This document shows, one piece after another, positions 26,341 through 35,437 of a stretch of DNA of 64,000 nt. The position numbers and the translations under genes were made by a program. The notes under the pieces are model-generated. The model saw only the letters and a program-made list of their open reading frames with translations. It had not been told where the DNA came from and did no database searches. Source of the DNA: Tissierellia bacterium (lineage in GTDB: Bacteria > Bacillota > Clostridia > Tissierellales > Tepidimicrobiaceae); the NCBI GenBank assembly GCA_012839745.1, contig DUMS01000007.1:62001-126000 (forward strand), read 5' to 3'. Each line of letters starts with the position of its first letter. Position 1 is the stretch's first letter.

Positions 26341-28500
26341 TTGAAAGCAGCCAGAATATTTGCAACCATTTTACTTAGCATATTCATTCTAATATATACA
26401 TATGAGACTGCTCTTGGAATAGAACTTGAGTCTCAAAGCAAAAATGTTTATATAGTTGTAGCAAATAAGCTTACCCTACAGGATATACAGAAAATGCCCA
26501 ATTTAATCAATTTATTGGATGAATCCGGCATTGGGCTAATGAATGTTCGTGGGACAAGTGGCTATACTGGAGCAGAAGGCTTTGCTACAATTAATGCTTC
26601 CGCCAAAACCTATGCAAATAATATGAGCTCTCAATTTCATAATTTAAATTGGGAATATAGGGATATATATGAAAACAGGGTAGGTAAGCTTAATGGGCAA
26701 TATTCAGTTGGTAATATAGAATTAGGGAGATTATACAATCAGAATGAAGACAACAGCTATGATCCTCGCATTGGCCTCTTGGGGGATATCCTTCATGAAA
26801 ATGGCCTTAAAACAGCTGTATTTGGAAATAGCGATACTGCAGATCATGAATACAGGTACGCAGCTTTAATACCTATGGATTCAAAGGGTTTAATTGATTA
26901 TGGAAATGTTGACAATATTCTTGTACAAGATGAGGATTATCCCTATGGACTTAAAACAGATTATAACAGGATATTAGAGGAAGTAAATGATATAAAGCAT
27001 AAAGCCTCCCTGATAGTAATTGACACGGGAGATTTGTTTAGATTACACAATGAAAGCAATACAGTATCTGATGATGTTTTTCTGGAAAAGAGAAATAAAA
27101 TACTGGCTGATATTGATAGCTTTATAGGTAAGCTGATTGAAAATATTAACAAGGAGTCCCTTTTATTCATATTAAGCCCTAATAGCGGAGAGGAAAGAAT
27201 CAATGGCAGCAGGCTAACACCGGTTATACTGTGGGGAAGCAATGTAAGTAAAGGACTTCTTATTTCATCTACAACAAACCGGCTTGGAATAATAGCAAAC
27301 CTTGATATTGCACCTACTGTTGCAGAATTTTTCGGTTTAAAAATAAGCAATGCTTCAGGAAATATAATTAAATGGAAAGATAAAGGTGATGCATTTCAAT
27401 ACATTAAGTCAATAAACAGCCGTATTGATTTGACTTCTAAGGCAAGGTCAAAATCTTTGACTGCTTATGGAATCATATCTATAATTGTATTATCAATTGC
27501 TGCCTTTTTCATACTGGTTAAAGTCAGAATGGATTATAATATAAATAGGCTTTTGAGAATACTCCTTTTAATTCTTTATGGGATTCCTTTAATCCTTATT
27601 ATAAGCTCTATGTTTAATATTGTGAGTATTGGTAAGTTCATAAACACCATATTGCTGCTTATAATAATTTATGCTATTCTTTTGACAAAATATAATGGAA
27701 TAAAGGCATTGTACGGGCTTACCTATGCTTATTGTATAATTATTTCAGCTGATATAGCATTTGATGGGTTATTTAGCGAATTTTCCGTTTTAAGCTATGA
27801 TCCTGTTATAGGAGCCAGGTATTTTGGAATTGGAAACGAAATGGCAGGCTTGTTCCTGGCAGTTTCTATGACGGGCATAGGGCTGTTATACTCTAAGGTA
27901 AAGAAAAAAAGCCTTCTAGGATTAATGCTGGCCTTATCAGTTTTATTAGTAGGCCATCCCAAACTAGGAGCCAATGTTGGTGGCATGATTACTTTTCTTT
28001 CAGCAAGCTTATTTTTTATTTTAGAGGTTATGGAAAAGAAAATCAGTTTAAAGAATTTGATAGCTATAGCATTTATAACAGTAATTGCAGTAGGACTATT
28101 GGGACTTATAGATATGAGATTAAATCCAAATCCGACCCATTTAGGCAAAACATTGTTGAAAATTGGAGAAGAGGGAATTGATATAGCAAGCAACATCATT
28201 GTCAGAAAAATAATGATGAATATAAAACTTGTAGGCAGTTCCTTCTGGACAAAAGTACTATTTTCTAATATAATAATACAATTAATTATATCTTGTTTTC
28301 ATGGTGATAAATATGAAAAGCTGGAAAACATGGGGTTTAACAAAGGATTCATATCCTGCATAACAGGTTCAATAGTTGGATTTCTGGTAAATGACTCAGG
28401 ACTTATACTGTCTGCCATAGCCATAAACATGATTACAGCATTGTTGATGTTTATATTCATAGAAGACAGTGTAACATATAGCAATAGGAAGTGGATTTAA
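26341..28500 (+). CDS. Membrane protein with degenerate alkaline-phosphatase-like domain
   Basis: A 719-residue protein with an N-terminal signal-anchor (about residues 5-25), a large extracytoplasmic domain (about 33-350) and roughly ten membrane helices (about 370-715). The outer domain follows the alkaline-phosphatase superfamily order: strand VYIVVANKLT, MPNLINLLDESGIGLMN, a GYTGAEGFATINAS segment where the nucleophile would lie, VIDTGDLFR and LSPNSGEE. The metal ligands expected in an active enzyme (D-G near the first strand, D-H in the last) are replaced by A-N and P-N, so I doubt hydrolytic activity. TTG start after GGGGAG. The next gene's ATG follows the stop directly. Function unknown; envelope-polymer recognition is possible. 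Confidence 0.7.
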   Translation: MKAARIFATILLSIFILIYTYETALGIELESQSKNVYIVVANKLTLQDIQKMPNLINLLDESGIGLMNVRGTSGYTGAEGFATINASAKTYANNMSSQFHNLNWEYRDIYENRVGKLNGQYSVGNIELGRLYNQNEDNSYDPRIGLLGDILHENGLKTAVFGNSDTADHEYRYAALIPMDSKGLIDYGNVDNILVQDEDYPYGLKTDYNRILEEVNDIKHKASLIVIDTGDLFRLHNESNTVSDDVFLEKRNKILADIDSFIGKLIENINKESLLFILSPNSGEERINGSRLTPVILWGSNVSKGLLISSTTNRLGIIANLDIAPTVAEFFGLKISNASGNIIKWKDKGDAFQYIKSINSRIDLTSKARSKSLTAYGIISIIVLSIAAFFILVKVRMDYNINRLLRILLLILYGIPLILIISSMFNIVSIGKFINTILLLIIIYAILLTKYNGIKALYGLTYAYCIIISADIAFDGLFSEFSVLSYDPVIGARYFGIGNEMAGLFLAVSMTGIGLLYSKVKKKSLLGLMLALSVLLVGHPKLGANVGGMITFLSASLFFILEVMEKKISLKNLIAIAFITVIAVGLLGLIDMRLNPNPTHLGKTLLKIGEEGIDIASNIIVRKIMMNIKLVGSSFWTKVLFSNIIIQLIISCFHGDKYEKLENMGFNKGFISCITGSIVGFLVNDSGLILSAIAINMITALLMFIFIEDSVTYSNRKWI

Positions 28501-29448
28501 ATGGATAAGATTAAACTAGGAAATACAGGAATAGAGGTATCAAGGCTTTGCTTTGGATCATTGACAATGACTCCCTTTCAGGCAAACCTCTCTATTGAAG
28601 AAGGAGCTGAACTTATAAGATATGCCTTTGAAAGAGGTATTAACTTCTTGGATACAGCTGAAATATATGAAAACTATAAATATATTAGGGAAGCATTGAA
28701 ATATATAAATAGGGAAAAATATGTAATAACCACAAAATGCTATGCCTATACCTATGATATGGCCAAGAAAAGCCTTGAGTTGGCACTTAGGGAACTTAAT
28801 ACCGAATATATAGATATTTTTATGCTCCATGAACAGGAAAGCATATATACTTTAAAAGGCCATATGGAAGCAATTGAGTTTTTCAAGGAAGCCAAAAAAC
28901 AGGGGAAAATAAGGGCAATTGGTATTTCAACCCACAGAATAGAAGGTGTACTAGGTGCAATAGAGGTGGATGATATAGAAGTTATACATCCAATTGTAAA
29001 CATAAAAGGCATAGGGATTCAGGATGGCAGTATTGAAGAAATGCTTGAGGCCATAAGAAAGGCTTATGATATGGGAAAGGGTATTTATGCCATGAAGCCT
29101 TTAGGAGGAGGCCATTTGATAAAAAACTCAGAGGAAGCCTTAAACTTTATAAGGAATATACCGTATATTCATTCTGTAGCAATTGGAATGCAATCCAAAG
29201 ATGAGATAGATTTTAATATATACATGATGGAAACTGGAAAAGCACCCTATGAGCTTAAGAAGAATATTAATAGTAAAAACAGAAAGCTTATTGTAGCTGA
29301 TTACTGTATTGGATGCGGTATTTGTGTAAATACATGCAAGCACAATGGAATAGAACTTATAGATGGAAAAGCGGTTCCCAATGAAAATTGCGTATTATGC
29401 AGCTATTGTGCACCAGGCTGCCCTGAATTCTGCATAAAGATAGTATAA
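28501..29448 (+). CDS. Aldo/keto reductase with C-terminal 2x[4Fe-4S] domain
   Basis: A 315-residue protein with an AKR TIM barrel (residues 1-250) and a ferredoxin-like tail. AKR features are FLDTAEIYENY near residue 48 and the catalytic-histidine strand IDIFMLHEQE near residue 103. The tail has CIGCGICVNTCKHNG and CVLCSYCAPGCPEFC, two CxxCxxCxxxC-type iron-sulfur motifs. The combination suggests electron exchange with ferredoxin rather than only NADPH. Its ATG follows the previous stop without a gap, so the pair is translationally coupled. Substrate unknown. Confidence 0.9.
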   Translation: MDKIKLGNTGIEVSRLCFGSLTMTPFQANLSIEEGAELIRYAFERGINFLDTAEIYENYKYIREALKYINREKYVITTKCYAYTYDMAKKSLELALRELNTEYIDIFMLHEQESIYTLKGHMEAIEFFKEAKKQGKIRAIGISTHRIEGVLGAIEVDDIEVIHPIVNIKGIGIQDGSIEEMLEAIRKAYDMGKGIYAMKPLGGGHLIKNSEEALNFIRNIPYIHSVAIGMQSKDEIDFNIYMMETGKAPYELKKNINSKNRKLIVADYCIGCGICVNTCKHNGIELIDGKAVPNENCVLCSYCAPGCPEFCIKIV

Positions 29449-29457
29449 GGTGATGGA

Positions 29458-29874
29458 ATGGAAAGGATTATGGGATTAGATATAGGAGATAAGACAATTG
29501 GAGTTGCCATAAGTGATCCCCTTTTGATTACAGCACAGAGTTTAAAGACCATTAGAAGGACTGGTATTAACAAGGATATTGATGCTATAAGGGATATTAT
29601 AAATGAGTATAATATAAGTAAGATAGTTGTAGGAATACCCAAAAATATGAATAACACCCTCGGTCCACAAGGAGAGAAGGTACTGAACTTTGTAGAGAAA
29701 CTTAAGAATAGGGTTAATCTGGATATAGTGGTAGAAGATGAAAGGCTGACAACTGTTCAGGCAGAGAAGATGCTTATAGAAAGCGATGTAAAGAGGAAAA
29801 ACAGAAAGAAAGTAATAGACAAGGTGGCTGCTACTTATATATTACAATGTTATTTAGACAGGATAAGAAGGTGA
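29458..29874 (+). CDS. ruvX: RuvX/YqgF, Holliday-junction resolvase-like / pre-16S rRNA nuclease
   Basis: RNase H-fold nuclease of 138 residues. The N-terminal [16 protein letters not shown] holds the first catalytic Asp; VVGIPKN near residue 60 and DERLTT near residue 98 give the other acidic residues. Family members process the 5' end of 16S rRNA and may resolve Holliday junctions. Nine bases after the aldo/keto reductase gene and four before the DUF1292 gene, so one transcript. Confidence 0.93.
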   Translation: MERIMGLDIGDKTIGVAISDPLLITAQSLKTIRRTGINKDIDAIRDIINEYNISKIVVGIPKNMNNTLGPQGEKVLNFVEKLKNRVNLDIVVEDERLTTVQAEKMLIESDVKRKNRKKVIDKVAATYILQCYLDRIRR

Positions 29875-29878
29875 TTTT

Positions 29879-30130
29879 ATGCGTGATAAAATTGTATTGT
29901 TGGATGAAATGGGAAATGAAGTAGAATTTGAAGTTGTGATGAAATTTGGATTGGATGATTCAGATTATGCAGTACTACTACCAGTAGATGACCTGGAAAA
30001 TGAGATGTTTTTAAGATTTGAAATAGATGAAAATGGTAAACCCATATTGGTTCCATTGGATGAATATGATAAAGAATATGAAGTTGTAAAGGAAACCTAT
30101 GAAGAGTTTAAACGAGAGAGATTACAATAA
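29879..30130 (+). CDS. DUF1292 protein (YrzB-like)
   Basis: An 83-residue, very acidic protein with the DUF1292 pattern: I-V-L-L-D-E-M-G-N-E-V-E-F at the N-terminus, DDSDYAVLLPVDD near residue 27 and FRFEIDENG-type strand near residue 45. The family is conserved in Firmicutes next to ruvX and ireB but has no known function. GTGATTTT-type ribosome-binding context four bases after ruvX. Confidence 0.9.
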   Translation: MRDKIVLLDEMGNEVEFEVVMKFGLDDSDYAVLLPVDDLENEMFLRFEIDENGKPILVPLDEYDKEYEVVKETYEEFKRERLQ

Positions 30131-30139
30131 ATTCTAGAC

Positions 30140-30168
30140 TTGACAATTATATCTATTATTAGTATTCT
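30140..30168 (+). promoter_or_regulatory. Promoter of the Fur-family gene
   Basis: TTGACA (30140-30145), a 17-base spacer and TATTCT (30163-30168). AGTATT recurs at 30161 and 30175 with AT-rich flanks, which may be operator half-sites for the encoded regulator, although no perfect Fur or PerR box is present. Confidence 0.6.
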
Positions 30169-30197
30169 ATTATGTAGTATTATAAGCAGGTGAAAAG

Positions 30198-30635
30198 ATG
30201 GATATTAATATTGAAGAAGTAAAGGAATTATTGAAGGAAGAAGGATACAAGTTAACAACACAGAGACAGGCAATACTTGATGCTATTTGTGAAAACCACG
30301 AAAAGCATTTGAATCCGGAAGAAATATATGATATTGTTAAAAAGAAGTATCCTGATATAGGCATAGCAACAGTTTATAGGACGCTGCAGCTATTGGAAAA
30401 ACTAAATATAATCTATAGGGTAAACTTTGATGATGGCTATAACAGATATGAACTGAATTATGCTTCTGAAAATCATCATCACCATCATTTAATATGCCTG
30501 AATTGCGGGAAAGTCATGGAAGTGAAAATAGATTTGTTAGAGGCATTAGAGAATGAAATCGAAAAGGAATATAATTTTAGAATATTAGACCATAATTTAA
30601 AATTTTTTGGATATTGTTCAGATTGCCAAAAATGA
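30198..30635 (+). CDS. Fur/PerR family transcriptional regulator
   Basis: A 145-residue metal-dependent regulator. N-terminal winged helix with KLTTQRQAILDAI and ATVYRTLQLLEKL (recognition helix), then a dimerisation domain with HHHHHLICLNCGKVMEV and a C-terminal CSDC, the two CxxC pairs that hold structural zinc. Whether it senses iron (Fur) or peroxide (PerR) cannot be settled by sequence reading alone; the five-histidine run supplies the regulatory-site histidines in either case. It has its own promoter and terminator. Confidence 0.9.
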   Translation: MDINIEEVKELLKEEGYKLTTQRQAILDAICENHEKHLNPEEIYDIVKKKYPDIGIATVYRTLQLLEKLNIIYRVNFDDGYNRYELNYASENHHHHHLICLNCGKVMEVKIDLLEALENEIEKEYNFRILDHNLKFFGYCSDCQK

Positions 30636-30660
30636 ACCCTATGGAGGGTTTATTTTTTTA
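30635..30660 (+). terminator. Intrinsic terminator after the Fur-family gene
   Basis: AACCCT, loop ATGG, AGGGTT, then TATTTTTTT. Confidence 0.85.
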
Positions 30661-30734
30661 GGTATATTTTACAGCAGATCGTTGTTCATATTAATAATAT
30701 AAATGGAAAAATTAATATCAAAGGAGATGATATA

Positions 30735-32399
30735 GTGACGAGGAAAGCAAGTAAGCTGAAAATCATTCCATTGGGTGGACTAGGAGAAATTGGAAAGAAT
30801 ATAACAGTTATCGAATACAAAGACGATATTGTTGTTATAGACTGTGGCATGACTTTTCCCGAGGATGAGATGCTTGGCATAGATATTGTGATACCGGATA
30901 TAACTTATCTCGTAAAAAATGAAAGCAAGATCAGAGGTATACTCTTAACCCACGGTCATGAAGACCACATTGGAGGGTTGCCATATTTTCTTGCAAAGCT
31001 TAATGTTCCTGTATATGGAACTAAGCTTACCCTAGGGTTACTTGAAAATAAGCTTAAGGAGCATAATCTAAGCAATGTTGTCTTGAAAGAAATAAATGCA
31101 GGAGATAAACTTAAACTAGGCTCCTTTTCAATAGAATTTATTAAAACTACCCATAGCATTCCGGACAGCGTTGCAATTGCTGTAAATACCCCTGTTGGCA
31201 TGGTGGTCCATACAGGCGATTTTAAGGTTGATTATACTCCAATAAATGAAAACATTATGGATATACACAAGTTTGCTGAAATCGGAAGCAAAGGCGTACT
31301 GGTTATGCTAGCTGACAGTACAAATGTTGATAGGCCTGGATATACCATGTCAGAAAAAACTGTAGGGGATACGTTTAATGATATATTCTTAAAAGCTCCT
31401 GAAAGAATTATTGTTGCAACATTTGCTTCAAATGTTCACAGAATTCAGCAGGTAATAAATGCTGCTGAAATGTACGGAAGAAAGGTTACAGTTTCGGGAA
31501 GAAGCATGTTAAATACCATAAATGTGGCTTATCAGCTGGGATATCTGAAGGTCAAGGAAGGAACGTTAATAGATATAAACGATATGAACAAGTATAAGAA
31601 CAATGAACTAGTCATTATAACAACAGGCAGTCAGGGAGAGCCCATGTCTGCCCTGTCCAGAATGGCTTTTTCAGAGCACAAAAAAATTCAGCTGGTACCT
31701 GAAGACACAATAATTGTTTCTGCTTCTCCAATACCCGGGAATGAGAAGACCATTTTTAAGGTAATAAACAAGCTTATAGAAGTTGGGGCAAAAGTAATAT
31801 ATGAATCCTTGGCAGATGTCCATGTATCTGGCCATGCATGCCAGGAAGAGCTGAAGCTTATGCATACCCTTTTAAAGCCTAAATTTTTCATACCGGTACA
31901 TGGCGAATATAGGCATTTGAAAAGGCATGCCGAGCTTGCCATGGAATTGGGAATGCCAAAGGAAAATATATTCATAGCAGAAAATGGAAATGTAATAGAG
32001 TTCACAAAGGATTCCGGTGTTATTAATCAGTCGGTACCATCGGGAAATGTATTGGTTGATGGACTAGGAGTTGGAGATGTAGGAAATATTGTACTAAGGG
32101 ATAGGAAACATCTGTCTGAAGACGGATTGATAGTTGTAGTTGTGACTATGAGCAAGCAGGAAGGAAAAGTAATTGCAGGACCGGATATCATATCAAGGGG
32201 ATTTGTATATGTAAGGGAATCTGAAGATTTAATGGAAGAGGCAAGAAATGTTGTTAGGACTGCCTTATCAGAATGCGAAAAGCGAAATATAACAGACTGG
32301 TCAACATTAAAGTCAAGCATTAAGGATTCTCTTAGAGCTTTTCTATATGAAAAGATAAAAAGAAATCCTATGATTTTGCCAATAATAATGGAAGTATAG
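30735..32399 (+). CDS. rnj: Ribonuclease J
   Basis: Metallo-beta-lactamase/beta-CASP ribonuclease of 554 residues with 5'-3' exonuclease and endonuclease activity in mRNA turnover. The zinc motif is HGHEDHIGG near residue 74; beta-CASP residues include the TFASNVHRIQQ and ISTGSQGEP-type (here TTGSQGEP) segments and the SGHA histidine near residue 368. GTG start after AAGGAGATG. A very stable terminator follows. Firmicutes often have J1 and J2; which paralogue this is cannot be told here. Confidence 0.95.
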   Translation: MTRKASKLKIIPLGGLGEIGKNITVIEYKDDIVVIDCGMTFPEDEMLGIDIVIPDITYLVKNESKIRGILLTHGHEDHIGGLPYFLAKLNVPVYGTKLTLGLLENKLKEHNLSNVVLKEINAGDKLKLGSFSIEFIKTTHSIPDSVAIAVNTPVGMVVHTGDFKVDYTPINENIMDIHKFAEIGSKGVLVMLADSTNVDRPGYTMSEKTVGDTFNDIFLKAPERIIVATFASNVHRIQQVINAAEMYGRKVTVSGRSMLNTINVAYQLGYLKVKEGTLIDINDMNKYKNNELVIITTGSQGEPMSALSRMAFSEHKKIQLVPEDTIIVSASPIPGNEKTIFKVINKLIEVGAKVIYESLADVHVSGHACQEELKLMHTLLKPKFFIPVHGEYRHLKRHAELAMELGMPKENIFIAENGNVIEFTKDSGVINQSVPSGNVLVDGLGVGDVGNIVLRDRKHLSEDGLIVVVVTMSKQEGKVIAGPDIISRGFVYVRESEDLMEEARNVVRTALSECEKRNITDWSTLKSSIKDSLRAFLYEKIKRNPMILPIIMEV

Positions 32400-32409
32400 T
32401 GAACCTATA

Positions 32410-32460
32410 CCTTAAAAAATCCTAACATATATAGGTATGTTAGGATTTTTAAGGTGTTTT
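32410..32460 (+). terminator. Intrinsic terminator after the RNase J gene
   Basis: A 19-bp stem (32410-32429 and 32436-32454) built from CCTTAAAAA-ATCCTAACATA and its complement, loop TATAGG, then TGTTTTG. Confidence 0.85.
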
Positions 32461-32490
32461 GCATAATGTAATTAATATAGGAGGTACATC

Positions 32491-32796
32491 ATGGGCATTA
32501 GACTTATCATTTACTTTTTAATTCTATTTTTAGGCTTTATTATTGGACATAAAGACAAAATAAATGACGGACTATACAGAAAGATCAACATTCTGCAGAA
32601 TGTGTGCCTTTATGTTCTCTTGTTTATAATGGGTATCAGAATAGGATTGGATGATTCTGTTATAAGCTCCTTTTTATCCATTGGATATATGGCGGTAGTT
32701 ATTACTCTTATAACGTTGATAGTTACTATTGGAATAGTAAGATTACTAAGCAAGCTAATACTTAACAGAAAGGGAGAAGATAAAATTGAGCTTTAA
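32491..32796 (+). CDS. LysO-family exporter, N-terminal half (DUF340-like)
   Basis: A 101-residue membrane protein with three hydrophobic segments, matching the N-terminal part of LysO, an inner-membrane lysine exporter. FIIGHKDKIND near residue 16 and FIMGIRIGLD near residue 47 are the recognisable family segments. The reading frame overlaps the next gene by eleven bases, and the second protein supplies the rest of the family, so the transporter is encoded in two pieces. GGAGGT ribosome-binding site before the ATG. Substrate (lysine) is inferred from the family. Confidence 0.8.
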   Translation: MGIRLIIYFLILFLGFIIGHKDKINDGLYRKINILQNVCLYVLLFIMGIRIGLDDSVISSFLSIGYMAVVITLITLIVTIGIVRLLSKLILNRKGEDKIEL

Positions 32797-33388
32797 TATA
32801 TTACTATCAGTACTATTAGGCATAGGCTTTGGCTATTTTATATTGCCTTCAGGGTTTTTGGAGTATACAGGAACAATTATAGATATTGGACTGTGTGTGC
32901 TGCTGTTCTTTGTAGGAATGGATTTAGGCAGGCAAAAGGATTTTTTTCAGAATATTAAAGAATTAGGTTATAAAATGATATTTGTCCCATTTGGTGTTAT
33001 AATAGGAGGTGTATTGGGAGGTATTATTGGAGGAATGGTTCTTCATATTCCCTTAGGTGAAGCTGCAGCTGTAAGCTCCGGACTGGGCTGGTATACGCTA
33101 TCATCAATTATGTTGGCTGATTATTCCAATGAATTAAGCGTATTGGCTTTTTTGGTCAATGTATTGAGGGAGGTAATTGCACTAATAGCCATTCCTTTTG
33201 TTGCTAAACACATAGGATTTATAGAGAGCGTATCCATGTGTGGAGCAACAGCTATGGATACCTCACTTCCTGTTATCTCTAAATTCACTGATTCAAACAC
33301 TACTGTAATCTCTTTTGTTACTGGAGTGATTTCAACTATTTCAGTGCCTGTTATATTGCCTATAATTCTAAATATATTGGGGGGTTGA
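32786..33388 (+). CDS. LysO-family exporter, C-terminal half
   Basis: A 200-residue polytopic protein with about six membrane segments. CVLLFFVGMDLGRQKDFF near residue 38 and SSGLGWYTLSSIM near residue 95 are typical of LysO/YbjE. The TTG start overlaps the N-terminal-half gene by eleven bases and follows GGGAG by nine bases, so the two halves are translationally coupled and should assemble into one exporter. Split LysO proteins are known in other Clostridia, so this is a lineage trait rather than a recent frameshift. Confidence 0.85.
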   Translation: MSFNILLSVLLGIGFGYFILPSGFLEYTGTIIDIGLCVLLFFVGMDLGRQKDFFQNIKELGYKMIFVPFGVIIGGVLGGIIGGMVLHIPLGEAAAVSSGLGWYTLSSIMLADYSNELSVLAFLVNVLREVIALIAIPFVAKHIGFIESVSMCGATAMDTSLPVISKFTDSNTTVISFVTGVISTISVPVILPIILNILGG

Positions 33389-33390
33389 AT

Positions 33391-33738
33391 ATGAATAATA
33401 TTTATGACTTGGCTCATCAGTTAAAAAGAGCAATAATGAATTCTCCTGAATACAAGAATTATATGGAAAAGAAGAATGTAGTCTACAGCAACGAAAAGAA
33501 TAAAAACATGGTTGAGGATTTCAGAAAACAGGCCTTAGAGCTGCAAATGAAACAGATATCAGGTCAAAAGGTGGACGAAAAGGAAATAGAAAAGCTCAGG
33601 AACCTGGAGAATATACTAAGGTTAAACCCAACCATCAACGAATTTCTTCTGGCAGAGTATAGATTTTCTCAAATGGTTCAAGATATTACTAAAATAATCG
33701 GAGAAGCCTTGGACATGTATAAGGATATAAATATTTAG
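33391..33738 (+). CDS. YlbF family protein
   Basis: A 115-residue all-helical protein of the YlbF/YmcA family, which in Bacillus forms a complex with RNase Y and affects sporulation, competence and biofilm development. The N-terminal IYDLAHQLKRAIMNSPEYKNY and the ELQMKQISGQKVDE segment near residue 50 are typical. The ATG at 33391 follows GGGGGG; a TTG two codons upstream overlaps the exporter stop. No YmcA or YaaT partner is seen here. Confidence 0.8.
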   Translation: MNNIYDLAHQLKRAIMNSPEYKNYMEKKNVVYSNEKNKNMVEDFRKQALELQMKQISGQKVDEKEIEKLRNLENILRLNPTINEFLLAEYRFSQMVQDITKIIGEALDMYKDINI

Positions 33739-33755
33739 TATGAGGGTGAAATGGA

Positions 33756-34241
33756 ATGAATACAAAATATTTGACGAAATCCAGCTTAATTGCAGCTATA
33801 TATATCATATTAGTGCTGATACAGATACCAATGGGCAATTTGGCATTTGGGCCTATTCAGTTAAGATTTGCAGAAGGCCTGACATTGCTTCCCTTTGTTG
33901 AGCAGGCAGCAATTCCCGGGTTATTTGCAGGATGTCTGGTGTCAAATCTAATACTGGCGTCCTATTCTTCCTTTGGTTTAATAGATATACTGGGAGGAAG
34001 CTTAGTTACCCTTATTGCTGCATACCTTACCAGTAAGATGCCAAATAAGTTTGCTGCAGCTTTACCTCCCATTATTTTAAATGGATTAATAGTATCAATT
34101 TGGGTATCATACTTTACAAAGGTACCATACTGGATTACAGTATTGGGAATCAGCGGTGGCGAAATTGCATCTGTAGCATTATTTGGAACCATTGTGCTAT
34201 CAGCCTACGATAAGATGAAAAATCATTTGGAAAAGCAATAG
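33756..34241 (+). CDS. queT: QueT family queuosine-precursor transporter
   Basis: A 161-residue ECF-type substrate-binding membrane protein of the QueT family. It has about five or six hydrophobic segments; GPIQLRFAEGLTLLPF near residue 32 is the diagnostic conserved loop. QueT is thought to bring in preQ0/preQ1 for queuosine modification. No preQ1 riboswitch fits into the 17-base gap upstream, so control must come from the preceding operon or elsewhere. Shared ECF energising subunits are not in this window. Confidence 0.88.
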   Translation: MNTKYLTKSSLIAAIYIILVLIQIPMGNLAFGPIQLRFAEGLTLLPFVEQAAIPGLFAGCLVSNLILASYSSFGLIDILGGSLVTLIAAYLTSKMPNKFAAALPPIILNGLIVSIWVSYFTKVPYWITVLGISGGEIASVALFGTIVLSAYDKMKNHLEKQ

Positions 34242-34257
34242 TATATAATATATTTTC

Positions 34258-34286
34258 TTGTAATCTCATATATAAGATTGTATAAT
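34258..34286 (+). promoter_or_regulatory. Promoter upstream of mltG
   Basis: TTGTAA (34258-34263), a 17-base spacer and TATAAT (34281-34286), 38 bases before the mltG start. Confidence 0.7.
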
Positions 34287-34323
34287 AAAATAGATAAATG
34301 TCTATTAAAAAGGTGGAGATTAT

Positions 34324-35382
34324 GTGATTAGCGCGAAAGACGTTAAAAAGGATAGGAAATATAGAGGGATTAAGATAGGATTAGCATTGGTATTGGTTAT
34401 AATTCTAGCTGCCTTAGGTGCTGTTATAAGCTATTACAATAAGGCAATACTTCCTACAGAACCTGACAATCCTAGAAATATCTCCATTGAAATACCTTCA
34501 GGAAGCACCTCAGGTGAAATTGCAAGAATATTGAAAGAAAATGGCTTAATAAGAGATGAACTGATATTTAAAATAGAGCTGAAAAGGACTAAATCTGAAA
34601 GCAATCTCAAAGCCGGATACTATACATTGAATACGGCAATGTCAATTGAGGATATATTAACAGAACTTTCAAAGGGTGGTCAAAACAGAAATGTAGTAAG
34701 ATTTACCATTCCTGAAGGATATGAATTAAAACACATGGCTGAAAAGCTATCCAATGAAAGATTGATAGATAAAGAAAGGTTTATGGAACTTGTATCAGAC
34801 AAGAAGAACTTTGAAGATAGATTTCCATTTTTGCAGGAACTTAATGAAGGACAAAGCCTTGAAGGGTACCTGTTCCCATCAACCTACGAAATATATATTG
34901 GTTCAACAGAAGAGCAGATAATAGAAAAAATGCTTTCTAAATTCCAGCAGGTATATGAAGATTCCATAAAGGAAGACATGGATAATGTTGATATGACCTT
35001 AAATGAAGTTGTAACATTGGCATCAATTATTGAAAGGGAAGCCAAGAGAGATGACGAAAGGGAGTTAATATCCGGAGTATTTCATAACAGGCTCAAGATA
35101 AACATGCCTTTGCAGTCCTGTGCTACAGTTCAGTATGTACTAGGCGAAAGAAAGGAAAAGCTTACAGAAAAGGATACACAAATTGATTCAGTATACAATA
35201 CTTATATTCACAATGGACTACCTCCTGCACCAATAGCCTCTCCCGGGGAAAAATCCCTTAAGGCGGCAGTTAATCCTGCAGATGTTGACTATTTATATTT
35301 CAGGGCAAAAGAAGATGGATCAGGAGGCCATATATTTTCCAAAACCTATGAAGAGCATTTAAATGCAGACCCAAGCAAGTAG
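34324..35382 (+). CDS. mltG: Endolytic transglycosylase MltG (YceG-like)
   Basis: A 352-residue membrane-anchored lytic transglycosylase that cuts nascent glycan strands. One N-terminal membrane helix (about residues 15-37), a LysM-like region with IPSGSTSGEIARILKENGLI near residue 58, and the YceG catalytic domain with the active glutamate in LASIIEREAKRDDE near residue 237 and the terminal PPAPIASPGEKSLKAA segment. GTG start, since the overlapping ATG reads straight into a stop. A 15-bp terminator hairpin follows. Confidence 0.93.
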   Translation: MISAKDVKKDRKYRGIKIGLALVLVIILAALGAVISYYNKAILPTEPDNPRNISIEIPSGSTSGEIARILKENGLIRDELIFKIELKRTKSESNLKAGYYTLNTAMSIEDILTELSKGGQNRNVVRFTIPEGYELKHMAEKLSNERLIDKERFMELVSDKKNFEDRFPFLQELNEGQSLEGYLFPSTYEIYIGSTEEQIIEKMLSKFQQVYEDSIKEDMDNVDMTLNEVVTLASIIEREAKRDDERELISGVFHNRLKINMPLQSCATVQYVLGERKEKLTEKDTQIDSVYNTYIHNGLPPAPIASPGEKSLKAAVNPADVDYLYFRAKEDGSGGHIFSKTYEEHLNADPSK

Positions 35383-35384
35383 CT

Positions 35385-35419
35385 AAAATTAATACGTGGT
35401 ATTACCACGTATTAATTTT
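35385..35419 (+). terminator. Hairpin terminator after mltG
   Basis: AAAATTAATACGTGG (35385-35399) and its exact complement (35405-35419) form a 15-bp stem with a 5-base loop; the right arm ends in TTTT. The trmR ribosome-binding site starts three bases later. Confidence 0.7.
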
Positions 35420-35437
35420 GTAAAGGAGGCAGATGGA

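Noticed and set aside
33739-33755. preQ1 riboswitch before queT
   Set aside because: The gap is only 17 bases, too short for the aptamer.
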